Source: Pleodorina starrii
Taxonomy: Eukaryota; Chlorophyta; Chlorophyceae; Chlamydomonadales; Volvocaceae
Length of the DNA: 64,000 nt
Direction: 5' to 3'
NCBI GenBank assembly: GCA_030267565.1
Contig: BRXU01000003.1
Location: 372,001-436,000 of the forward strand
In this document: positions 1-10,395 of the stretch, piece by piece
Layout of the letters: the number at the start of each line of letters is the position of its first letter
Position numbering within the stretch: the stretch's first letter is position 1
Made by a program: the position numbers and the translations under genes
The notes under the pieces: model-generated
Seen by the model: only the letters and a program-made list of their open reading frames with translations
What the model was told of the DNA's origin: nothing
The model's database searches: none

Positions 1-61
1 GTGGCAACAGACGATGGCACGCGGCGCCCAGATGTCGGCAATCCAGGCTGCTGAGAACAGT

Positions 62-120
62 CAGCACAGGTCAGCACTTCGGGAGAGTGCTGACCTGTGC
101 TGGTCAGCACTCTCCCGAAG
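62..120. repeat. Nested, mutually exclusive inverted repeats
   Basis: Bases 62-78 are the perfect reverse complement of 86-102 (17-bp stem, 7-nt loop). Bases 77-94 are the perfect reverse complement of 103-120 (18-bp stem, 8-nt loop). The two stems share bases 86-94, so only one can form at a time. This is read directly from the sequence; its function is unknown. Confidence 0.95.
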
Positions 121-338
121 TCCCGATGGGCGATGGCCTCGCCACGTCAACCGGCGTACATGCAAGACCAGCAGGTAAAATATGAATATTATATGTAATC
201 GAGCTGTGAAGATGCATTGACCGTCAAAGAATGTATGCACCCACTCGCACTCCGCCTGTCAGCCCTCAGCCGCTCCCATGCTCGGCCAACCGCTAGGGAA
301 CCGCTTACCTAACTGTAACCGACCACGGCAGGCTTTTT

Positions 339-379
339 GGGCGGGGCCCCAGCGCGAAGCGCCCGGGGGGGCCCCGCCC
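339..379. repeat. GC-rich palindrome
   Basis: A 12-bp arm (GGGCGGGGCCCC) at 339-350 is repeated inverted at 368-379 around a GC-rich loop. A related string occurs near 1452-1463. It may be the end of an old mobile element or a structured RNA stem; no gene is attached to it. Confidence 0.8.
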
Positions 380-1160
380 AGTAGGATTGCCCATGTCCGT
401 GCCTGCACTGTCTGATGTCTAATGTAAAAGCGTAAGTGCAGAATTTCGGCCAACGGAAAGACTCCATAAGTAAAATATTACGTTCTTTATTGCATGGTAA
501 ATTTATTATAGGAACCCAACCTCGTATGAGTAAAAACCAGTTTGGCAGTCTCCATGGACGGAGGCCGAGGTCAAACCAACGCCTCTCGGCCTATAATTAA
601 TTCCAGAAGATCCATCGTTTCTCGAACCGGAATTCTGACATTACGGCGTGAAATGAATCTTCGTTTCGGCGACCAAATATGTTTGCATTGCGAACAATCT
701 TCCCGCGAACACACCACAGCAGCTCTGCTTGCCGGTCCGACCGACTTGACGCACACTTATATTACAAAGATTGCATGGGACAAACCATGAGGGGCAAACT
801 GCTGGTTGTTGGACGCCAAGACGCAAATTGCACACACGATGCGGCAGTCTTCTGCGGGCCGCCCAACAAGTCCAGTCGGCAACCTAGGGAATCCCTGTCC
901 TAATGTTAAAGCATTCAAGCCTCCTCTACGGCGAATACCTCAGTAGCGAAGCCTGTGCACTCTCGTCGGCAACTGCACGTCGTCGCAATCAACCCTCGCA
1001 AACAGTTCCGCTGTCCTATTGTCAAGTCAGCCTGCGTGATGTGTAAATGATACACTCCATGTCTACTGTCAAGTAACTTCAGCCAATGCGCTGGCCGGAA
1101 GAATTGCACAGTGCCGAGACGGCGCGCGATGCTAAACATGGGTCGGATTGCTGAAGCCGC

Positions 1161-1417
1161 AGGCATTTCAGATATAAAGCTCTGGCTGCCTATCAGCAGG
1201 AATGTCGATACTCTCACAGTTGACGCCCTCGCCGCTCGCTTTGGAAATGCCGTATTTCGGTCGATGCGCACATGCGCTCATGCACCCGGCGGGATGACGC
1301 GCTTCGCGCGGCGCCGGCAGGCCTTGCTAACGACTCGGCTAGCAGGCATTTCGGGAAAAAGCTCTGGCTGTCTATCAGCAGGAATGTCGACACTCTCACA
1401 CTTCACGCCCTCGCCGC
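1161..1417. repeat. Diverged direct repeat (2 x ~73 bp)
   Basis: A unit starting AGGCATTTC and ending GCCCTCGCCGC occurs at 1161-1235 and again at 1344-1417. The copies share long identical blocks, such as CTATCAGCAGGAATGTCGA, apart from a few substitutions. About 110 bp separate them. No coding role is seen. Confidence 0.9.
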
Positions 1418-1936
1418 CCTAGCACTCAACTTAACCCGTACGGATTTAGTGGGGCCCCGCCCTTTTTCCGGCTTCAAGGAAGCCGACACCAACCCCTTGT
1501 TTGAACGCCATTGACCTTTGACTGCTTGATACGCCAGTAGGATCGTCATTAGCGCCTGGTTGCCATAGAGGCTTGGCATAGCGCTGCCTCGTTCCGAGCC
1601 CAGCAGAGTCTTCTCTCCATCGCTCACACCCGAAGCCCGAACGCTTTCATCTTGCCCATTGGAAAACCCGAGAAGATACCATAACCATAGATTTCACACA
1701 GAGTTTCCTCCAGTAGGCGCTGCGCGTCCCGCAACGTCGTCTGTCGCCCTCGAACATTGAAACATAGGTTTTGATGCAGTGCTCCTTACTCGACGCGATC
1801 GCAATCATTCATAAATTCATTATTTAAATCACCATGCTGAGCTGTTAGTAAGCCACGGGCCCTGTTTAGTGTCAGAGACAGCTGCCTAGCGCCGCACGGT
1901 GCCGTGCCTGCGAGGAGACAAGTGCCTGAAGACATC

Positions 1937-4900
1937 ATGCCACCAAAACAGCGTGCCGCCACAGCTGCTGCTGCAATGGATGCTGCTGTCGCGATAAAGG
2001 GCGCCGCGGTGCAGAACGCTGATGCACCGGACATAGATGCGGAGCGACGTGAGCGGATGGCCCGGAACGCGGCAGCCCTCGGTACGTGCACAACGTAGCC
2101 TGCTCGCAAAATCAAACAGACGCACACACACACAACACCCTCACAACTTCCCACTCCGCAAGAGGGCACCTGCCCACCCGCTGCGCCGCTCTCGCGCACG
2201 CCAATTGACCGTTGCCCTATCTCCTCCCCCTCATCCCGTGCCCCGCCCAAGAGGCCATGGGCGTCTTGACCGCGGCCACGAAGGTCCGAGAGGCCGTGGC
2301 CGCCGACCGGGCCCAGAAGGCGCAGCAGCTCCGGGGGGGAGCCACGGCGGGGCCTGCCAAGGTAAGAAGAACCCGGGAAGCGGGAACGTGGCATCTGTGG
2401 TTTGTTGAACCGCAGATAAATGAACCACAAATGAACCGTTTACAGCGTTTACCAAGGGATTACAGCGGGTCGCATACAGAGGGGTATCGCATATATCGCA
2501 CCGGAAAAAAAACAGCTGGTCTCGGAGCCCGCACGAGCGTCTCTGCCTCGGCGCGGTCAGTCCGACCAGTCCCGATTCGTCGGCCAGCGTTTCCTTCTAA
2601 TCAGTGCGTGAGTTTCGTCCCCGTGGATAACCCCCCCGGGGGCCCCCGGCAACTGCTCGTCATCGCCGGCAGGGGCCCGGCGTCCGGAAGCCGCGCGTGC
2701 GCGTCCCGCCGCAAGCACCGCGGCGCAGCCACCGTATCGCTTGCAAGCCAGCGCCTGCGATGGTGGAGCTGGACGACGATGGCAACCCGGTGCGCTGCGG
2801 CGGCGGCGGTGGCCGCGGCGGCGGCGAAGATGAGGGCGAAGATGGCGGCGGACTCTTGGACTTGATGGGTGAGTGCGGGCGCGGACAGCCGCCGTACTCC
2901 GTACTCCGTTCTTTTTCTCTTGCTGTACAACCGTCATCTCAACCGTCGTCGCGTGGGCTCAGTCGGGGAGGGCGTAAGCTCAGTCGATCGATGCAGGGCG
3001 CTGCTCTGAAGAGAGGCTGCACCGGTGTGTATGTCTTTTGTAGACGCGGTCCGTGTCTGTGTGCCGCGAGGGCGGGGCGAGGACGGCAACTGCACTTCCC
3101 GCCTGGGTGTGCGCTCGAGGGGGTGGTTTTTCTATTGGGCACGGTCCTGGAGGTGGGCAACTGTTTCTTTTCGCCTTTGAGACTCACTTGCCTTCGCAGT
3201 CTGCAGGTTGTGCTCCACTGGTGTACGCACTTACCCAACCCCACTCGCCCACCCCGCCCCCGTCCTCTCCCGTGATCTCCTTGCCGCACTTGTCGGCGCA
3301 CTACTCCCGCTTCCCGCACCGGACTGCACTGTACTACACTGTACGACATCGGTTTCCCGGCAGCCTGCGGCGCAGCGGCAGCGGAGGATGACGGGCTGGA
3401 CGAGCAGCGGCGGATCGCGCTCGAAGCGCAGCGGTGCTCCTTCAAGGCCCGTGGCGTCCTGGACAAGAACCTGGGTACGGCACGGCTGCCAGGGGGATGG
3501 AACTTGGGAGGGGGTAGGGGGCCGGAGGCTGGCAGGGGGGCGCGACTCGCTGCCGCGCTGAGTGGCGTTTGATGGTGGGGGTGGTGGTGGTGGTGGTGAT
3601 GGTGATAGTGATGGCGCCCCTACTACATGTAGTTCGAACTAGGTGCCGCATTCTACATCGCGCCGCCTGGCTGTCCTACTCTGGCCTCCCTTGTCGACTC
3701 GCCAGTCGCCGGTCGCCTCTCTCTCTCTCTCTCCCTCGGGCCCCCTTCCGCCGCTCTTTGCCGCCGGGTCGGGTCGTTCCTCCTCTTCGGGTTCGATTTC
3801 ACTCTTGAGAGAGAGGGACGGGGGATGGGGATGGGGGCGCGATGAGAGCGTAGCGAAGTCACGAGGGCGGGGGATGGGGATGGGGGCGCGATGAGAGCGT
3901 AGCGAAGTCACGAGGGCGGGCGGCTCTGCTGGGAGATGAACCCCCCACTACGTTGACTTGCCTCACTCCATCTCGCGCGCCCCGCCTGCCTGCTTCCTCA
4001 CCCCTCCCCTCGCTGGGAGTCGCATGCCCTATTACTCCAAGTCCTTGTCCTCCGCTGTGCCTCTGCTCTGATCCAATCCGCTCCACCTCCGCCTCCGCCT
4101 CCTGCCCCCCACCTCCTCCTCCTTCGTAGGCCTATCGTGCCACTTTTGTCGCCAGAAGACCCTCTGCACAGAGCCCGGCTGCCCCCGCTGCGGCGCGCGC
4201 GACGGCAGCGCGGCGTGCATCGGCAAGACCTCCTGCGCCGGCTGCCACTCGGCTACCGGCATCTTCTGCCGCTCGTGCCTGCGGACCAGGTAACGCCGCC
4301 CCCTCCGTGTGTGTATGTGTGCCCGTGTGTGTGCCCCTGTGTGTGCATGTGCAGCGGCTAACGAGGGGGAAAATGCGGCGCGGACAGATGGGGGGTTGGC
4401 TGGGGGGCGGGTGTGCCTTGCTTGGGTTCCAATTGCACACCAACCGCACCCAGCAGGGAGCCACATCGCCCCCTCCATGCTCCCCGGGGCTCCGGGTCCC
4501 CGACGTTTCCGCTCGCCGCCAACGCCGTCTCCCTCCCTTGGTTACCTCCTCCTTGGCCCTTCTTCCTCCGCTCCTGTGTCACATCACGTGGTGTACGGCA
4601 GGTACGGCCAGGATCTGGACGCGGTGCGCTCCGACCCGGGGTGGCGCTGCCCGCACTGCTACGAGAAGGAGCACGGCGACTGGCGGGAGCATGGCTGGTT
4701 CTGCAACAGGTATCTGTGTGTGTACGCGCTCTGTTTATGTGTGTTTGTATGTGTACGCTCTGTGTATGTGTGTTTGTGTGTTTGTTTATATTATTTTCAG
4801 GGGGCCACATACCGGTAGGAGGAGCAAAGGAGGGTTCCTTTGGGAAAATGGAGCCGTGGTAAAGCTCCGGCGGATGCCCAGCCCACTATTTTATGGCAGC

Positions 4901-5761
4901 ATGTTTGTGTGTGTGTGTGTGTGTGTGTCCTCTGCATTGTGGTGGTGGGGGGTTATGTAATGTGCATGTGTGTGTACGTGCATGGTTTGTGTGTGAGGGG
5001 ATGATGAACAAGGTCGAGGCGCTCCTCCCGGCTCCCAGCTCCCATCAGCTCCCACCCGGCCTTTGCCTCACCCACCCACCCTCACCCGCCCTCTCGCACC
5101 CACCCTCGCCCGCCCACCCACCCTCACAGCTCCGTGTGCATGCGGGGCCGCGGAATGCTGCCCACCGGCATCGCCATTCACGAGGCGCTGGAAAAGGGAC
5201 ACGCCAGCGTCGCCCACATGCTGCAGGTCCGTCAGTCAGTCAGTCCGTCCATCCGTCTTACATCCAGTCGTCCACCCTCACACCCGCCCACCCATCAGAT
5301 CCCTGCCCTTCCGGGCCCTCTGGAATACCCTCACACACCCCTTCGTGCCGCAGGCCGCAACCCGGGAGTGGGCGAAGAAGCAGCAGGCGAAGGAGAGGAA
5401 GACCGAGGAGGCGGAGGAGGCAGGGAAGGAGGGGGAGGAGGGCGGCGGCGCCGCTGGCGCCGGCGCGGCACGGGCCGGTCCCGGGGCCCGAAAGCGCGCG
5501 GCTGCGGCCGCCGTGGGGGATCCGCAGCAGGCAACCGACGGCGGCGGCAGCAGCAGTGGCAGCGGCGAGGGGGAGGAGGAGGAGGCGGCGGAGCTTCTGG
5601 GGGCTGGTGGAGGGCCGTCGGTGCCCGACAAGGAGGAGGGAGCCGGGGGCCCAGCGGCGGCCGTGGCGGCGGTGGAGCTCGGCTCTCCGGGGCGGGCCGC
5701 ATCCGGTGGTGGCGGAGGCGGCGGCCGGCTCCGTCGCTCTTGCCGGGTAAAGCCGAGCTGA
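1937..5761 (+). CDS. CDCA7-like zf-4CXXC_R1 zinc-finger protein
   Basis: Eight exons (1937-2081, 2252-2361, 2748-2868, 3364-3474, 4130-4289, 4602-4709, 5130-5226, 5354-5761) give 419 residues. Residues 166-284 form the cysteine-rich zf-4CXXC_R1 domain known from CDCA7 and plant relatives. It has CXXC pairs at 166/169, 198/201, 209/212 and 232/235, the CRQKT and LRTRYG blocks, and a final CNSSVC...LPTGIAIHEA segment. That last segment resembles plant-type family members more than animal CDCA7, which has CNCSFC there. The C-terminal third is an acidic, Gly/Ala-rich tail. CDCA7 proteins are nuclear, recruit the HELLS/DDM1 remodeller and support DNA methylation; a chromatin role here is inferred from that family. 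The start is the first in-frame ATG. Exons 5-7 are secure; the start of exon 3 and the acceptor of exon 4 are less certain. Several introns are rich in TG repeats. Confidence 0.85.
3821..3918. repeat. Perfect 49-bp tandem duplication
   Basis: Two identical 49-bp units (3821-3869 and 3870-3918) lie inside intron 4 of the CDCA7-like gene. The perfect identity implies a recent duplication. The unit itself has an internal GGGGAT repeat. Confidence 0.95.
4300..4930. repeat. TG-rich intronic microsatellites
   Basis: Imperfect (TG)n tracts fill much of introns 5 and 6 of the CDCA7-like gene (about 4308-4352, 4714-4786 and 4905-4929). They overlap the donor side of both introns. UG repeats near splice sites can bind splicing factors in other eukaryotes; any effect here is inference. 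Confidence 0.8.
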
Positions 5762-8700
5762 GAGCGCGGGAAGCCGCTGGGGCTGGCGCTGCGAGGCTGG
5801 AGGTGGCTGTGCGCGCCGTATCGGCCATAGCGTAACCATTCGTGGTCTGATCGTGGTTTGCTGTGGGGCTTGTGTGGGTTCCAGGTCGGCGGCCGGGCTT
5901 GTGTGGGCTGAGGTCGGCGGTCGGGTTTTCGTCCTTCTGGGCGGGGGGCGTAGATGGGGCGGAAGATGGTCAGCTGCGTGTGGGGGGGGGGGCGTAGAAG
6001 GTGTTTCACGGCAGCCTCATGGCGGTGGATAGGGAGCCGAGGCGGTGCTTGGTAGCGTAATGGTGCTCTTGTGGTTTGGTAGTCATCTGTCCAGGCGTCG
6101 CGCTGAGAGGCTGACATGAACAGCATGGGGGCTTGGGAGGTCGGACAAGAGCCCCATGCGGCGCACCGTATGCGGCGTGGCATGCTGGCCTTGGGGAGGC
6201 CGTGTGTATGAGACTGGGCGTGTTTGGACGCGGCCTCTGGTCGGGAGAATGGGAAAGGGAGGCGGGAGGCTGGCTGGGTGGGAAGGGAGGCTGGAGATTG
6301 GCAGGAACGGGAGCGGAGAGCGTGGAGGTGTCGGTGGGTGGGTGCGTGTCCACTGCGGCGGCGCTCTGCGGTGACTCACGCGGACGGACGGAGGAGGGAA
6401 GAGCGGGAGGAGGGCGCGAGAGCTACGCACCGGTGGAAGGGAAAAGGGTGCAAATCGGCGTAAAAGGAGGGAGGGACCGGGGGGGAGGCAAGGGGTGCTC
6501 CCGGCGACCGTCGGCCCCCCTATGGCAGTTGCGTGCCATGCTGGACATCCCACAGCGCTTGACGTGACGGCGAGTACAGCAAACAATGAGGGGGTCTCCA
6601 AATGAAAATGTGAAACGGCGCGGCGCGCCGAAGCGGTGCTGTGCCCCGCGCTTTCCGGGTGCGTTCGACAGCGAGCTCCGGGACCGATCTTCGGATGCGG
6701 TCTGGCTTCCAGGCTCCTGCCACCATTTGGGGCACAGCATTGGGGGCCGCGTTCGTCACCCCTTCGGGCCGGCGGCGGAGCGTTCTCGGCGGCGGATCGC
6801 ATTGCTGCCCGCAAACTGCAACCTTGACTGGACCGCAGCAAAAGTAACGGTACTGCGGACAACGCGAGCGACCAGGCCTGCCTCTCGATGCCCTGCACCA
6901 CTAAACGCCTTTGCCCACTTCCTGGAACGGGTATAGGAGAGCGGGTTTCTGCCACGGCGCCACACTTGACTGTGCCGGCTGTGCTGAAGCAGACGTGGAC
7001 AGAGGCGTAGCGCAGCGGATGCACGTGCACATGCGCTGCATCTGCATCCAGTCCGTCCGTCAGTCACACCCGTGGGACGTCCATGGGAGCGAGGAGCAGG
7101 GGTGGTTAGAAGCTCCATCCACACCCGCATCATCATCACTGCCGTCCACCCATACATCCATCCAGCTGTACATCCCCCCACAGCATCATCACTGCCGTCC
7201 ATCATCCATTCATCCATCCGTGGGAGATGCTCTACCGACGCAGCCGAGCTTTCAAACCGAGCAGGGACGGCAGGACGGACCAGAAACTGATTGGAAGCTA
7301 CGCACGGCGCCACCCATCTTCACCTCTCCGCTACCATTCAATGTTACCACTCCATGCCCGGAAAGTGCGGCCGCGTGGAACGAGCGGTGCACCGCCCCCA
7401 CGCACGCCCACGAGGCGAGGCTCTACTCCGCGGCCGCGCAAGGAGGGGCCACAGCCACAGCCACAGACAGCGCTGCAATGCAACGAAGGACAAAGCCCGG
7501 AGGCCGACAGCCAGGTGCGGCGGTCCTATGCGGCCCAATGCATCGCTGCAGCACCTGCCGCACGAGGAGCAACAACCCCCTACGGTAGTAGGGAGGTACA
7601 ACGTGTACCGCACACGGCACGGCTCAACAACTACTAGCGTAAAGAATCTCCCAGGCGCCTCGGGGGTGGTGGTGATGGAGGGCGAGGATCAACTCCATCC
7701 ACTCGACCGGGGCGCACTCCTTCCTGCCTTGCTAGGGCGCCAGCTGTGCACCAATCGCGGCAGGAGGCCACGCGGCCGGACAACTGACCTCGGAGTTCCA
7801 ACATCAGGGAGCCGAGGCAAGCTGCGCACCGCCACCGGTCCTGATAGCATGGGGACGTCGCATGGAGTCATCCATAGCACAAATTATGCCGTACATAAGC
7901 GTGACACATGTCGTACACGAACACGAATACGGACAATATCGTGCGGCAGGCCCTTGCTGACGCATCGGCCCGTTTCTACCTAGGGACATGCGCCCATGTT
8001 CGAGGCCGCCGGCGTAAGACAGACCGAAGCCGCCGCACCCCACATGCGCGGCCGCAAAGTAAAAATGCAGTTGGGTTGGGCCCCCCAAGCCTCCTGCGCA
8101 AAATGCCGTCAACAGTTTGAAGCCCAGCCACACGTCGTACGCCAGCCATACCCATTGTTGCTCTTCGGGCCAGTCAGTCTAGTGCGCGGGCGTGCCCCTC
8201 GCCGGTGAGGGTTCCGGCTGGCAGTCGGAGCAGACAGCCATGGTACTACGGTAGGCGAGAGGGCCAGCTGGAGGGGCAACGCCACCAGTTTTTGCCGCGC
8301 CGTCGCCGTCGCATGCACTAATCCTGCGCAGCGCATTCGTGCAGGACCCCGCGACCGCACTTGCGCTCGGGCTCACCACTCTGCCACCACCACCCCGCTT
8401 TGGCCGTTTGCAGGAGTCGCTCCATCCATGCACTGGGGTTCTTGGCACCTCCTCCCCCAGCGTGACAAGTGCGGCACCGCCTGGCGCCCCCGGCATCGCG
8501 CAACTGCAAACTCAATCAAAAACATGCAAGCTGACCGCCACCGCGGCCCGTCTGCCCTTCGCCACGCACGCCTGACGCTGAGTCCCAAAAGAGCACATCA
8601 CGTGTGTTCGCAGGGGCCCTCTGGTGGTGGTGGTGGTCTGGGCTGTCGTCGACTGCTGCCCGGCGGCCTGCCCTGCAATCGGCCGCCATGAGGACACGAC

Positions 8701-10206
8701 ACCACACGAGAACACGCACCAACACGCCACCAACGCCTTCTAGACAGCCCGGAGCATAGCAGCTTCCAAGGCCCCATCTCGACACAGGACAATTTTTTGC
8801 AGTGCGCCGCCGTGCCGCCAGCCGGCACGAGATGGCCCCACAGCTGGCGCGATCCCACCGCTCAAACTCGGTAATCCAGCTCTTTCCATGCGGCGGGCGA
8901 CGTAATGGGATAAAGAGTCTCTCGTCCCAGACAGACAGACAGACAGACAGACTCTGTTTCGAACCCCAGCGACTGCAACGAGCACAGGCTCACCAGTCAC
9001 CACCAGCAGTTGTACCAGCAAGGTGACAACCCCAACTGCCTGCTGCTGATGCTGCCAATCCAAGCAAAGGAATACACAGGGCGCGCCTCCATCGCGTTCC
9101 ACGCCACCATAACGAGCCCTCGGGCCCCCACGGAGGGAAGAGAATTTCGCTCCTGACAGGTTTCTAACAACCCGCGCGCTGCAGGAGCTGCTAGCTAAAG
9201 ACTCTACTGCGCGACATCTTACGGCGATGCGCGCCCTCCACTAGGCTCCCCGGGCCCACGTGCCATGATAGCAAGCGCGGCGGCGGCGGGGAGCAGAAAT
9301 CCACTTCGCTGCCGTGGCAGGGGGGCAGCCCAGCAAGCTCCTGCGCCATGCGGCGCCGACCATGTTCTACTGTTTCGCAGGGAAAAGTGTTGGCAGCCGC
9401 TGGCCGCTTGTCTCCACGGCTTTGAGCCGGGTCTTAGAAACCTAGCCCGGGTGACAACTGCCCGGTGGTTGGTGCACGATGGACGTTGCACCCAGCCCCG
9501 GAACGACCATCCCGAGCCTAATCCACACCCAGGGCGCTTTGTACTGCACCGACCATTGACCACAAATCCACCGCCGGTCCTGCCCACTATTTGCCGCTAC
9601 CCAACCCAACTGGGGACCCGTATGCCAACGGGCCCCAACGGGCGCCATTTCCGGCATCGCAACCCACATGCCCTCGCACGGCTGCATGCTTACTTCACAC
9701 AAGCAAGCGCCTCCACAACAAACCCTGCGTCAGACGCGCAACCACGACGCGCGTCACCATATAAGTCGCCGAAAACGCGCCACCATCCCCACGCGCCACC
9801 ATCCCCACGCGCCACCAATCCTACTGGACGCGGCCACAATCCTCCCATGCCAAAACGTCAACACGCCGCTAAATGATTGCCACACCGGGGTCTCAACGGA
9901 GCAACCCCCCGCCATGCAGTGATCCCCAGGCTACAGCGCCGCAAGTAGCTGCGACAGCAGTCGCGCATCAAGGGACGCATCAGGAACTTCTTCTCGAGAG
10001 ATATGACCTCAAAAAGGCCGGCGGAAGACCCGACATCAAAACTCTGTTCGCCCAGTCAGGAAAACCCAGATGGTCCAGCGCAACGGTAGCCTGCTCGTTT
10101 CGCAGCGCGATTCGCATCGCATCAAGGCCGCACGACGGCGGGCAGCTCCGTGCCTGCCTCCGTCCTCTTGCGCGCGCGCACTGCGCTGTCTGCGGTCTGT
10201 CTGAAA
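5762..10206. other. Long convergent intergenic region
   Basis: This 4.4-kb stretch lies between the 3' ends of the CDCA7-like gene (+) and the helicase gene (-). I found no conserved protein block. Contents are GC-rich low-complexity DNA, a CATCCATC-rich patch at about 7140-7225 and an (ACAG)n microsatellite at about 8930-8952. The proximal ends are probably the two 3' UTRs, but no TGTAA signal was spotted close to either stop codon. Confidence 0.55.
8928..8952. repeat. (ACAG)n microsatellite
   Basis: About six uninterrupted tetranucleotide units of ACAG/CAGA lie in intergenic DNA. A complementary (CTGT)n tract occurs at about 57853-57873. Confidence 0.9.
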
Positions 10207-10363
10207 CTACTGCTGCTTGCACTCCGGCGCCGAGCCGCCACCAAGGGCAAGCTGCTGCAGGTACCACTGCTGCTGTGCCGGCGCCAGGTGGTGGAGCTGT
10301 TGCACCTGCATGGGCGTCAGCTGCTGCAGCAGATGCTGTTGTTGCGCCGGCGTCAGCTGCTGG

Positions 10364-10395
<32 letters not shown>

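Larger units (their letters stand above)
1..1936. other. Intergenic region, left edge
   Basis: No convincing coding region is seen on either strand; the open frames here are short and lack recognisable motifs. The stretch contains a pair of nested hairpins near its left end, a GC-rich 12-bp palindrome at 339-379 and a direct repeat of about 73 bp at 1161-1417. The last few hundred bases are probably the promoter and 5' UTR of the CDCA7-like gene that starts at 1937. Confidence 0.6.

Noticed and set aside
5258..6183. Minus-strand 301-codon open frame
   Set aside because: It is antisense to the Gly/Ala-rich last exon of the CDCA7-like gene and is a GC-driven shadow.
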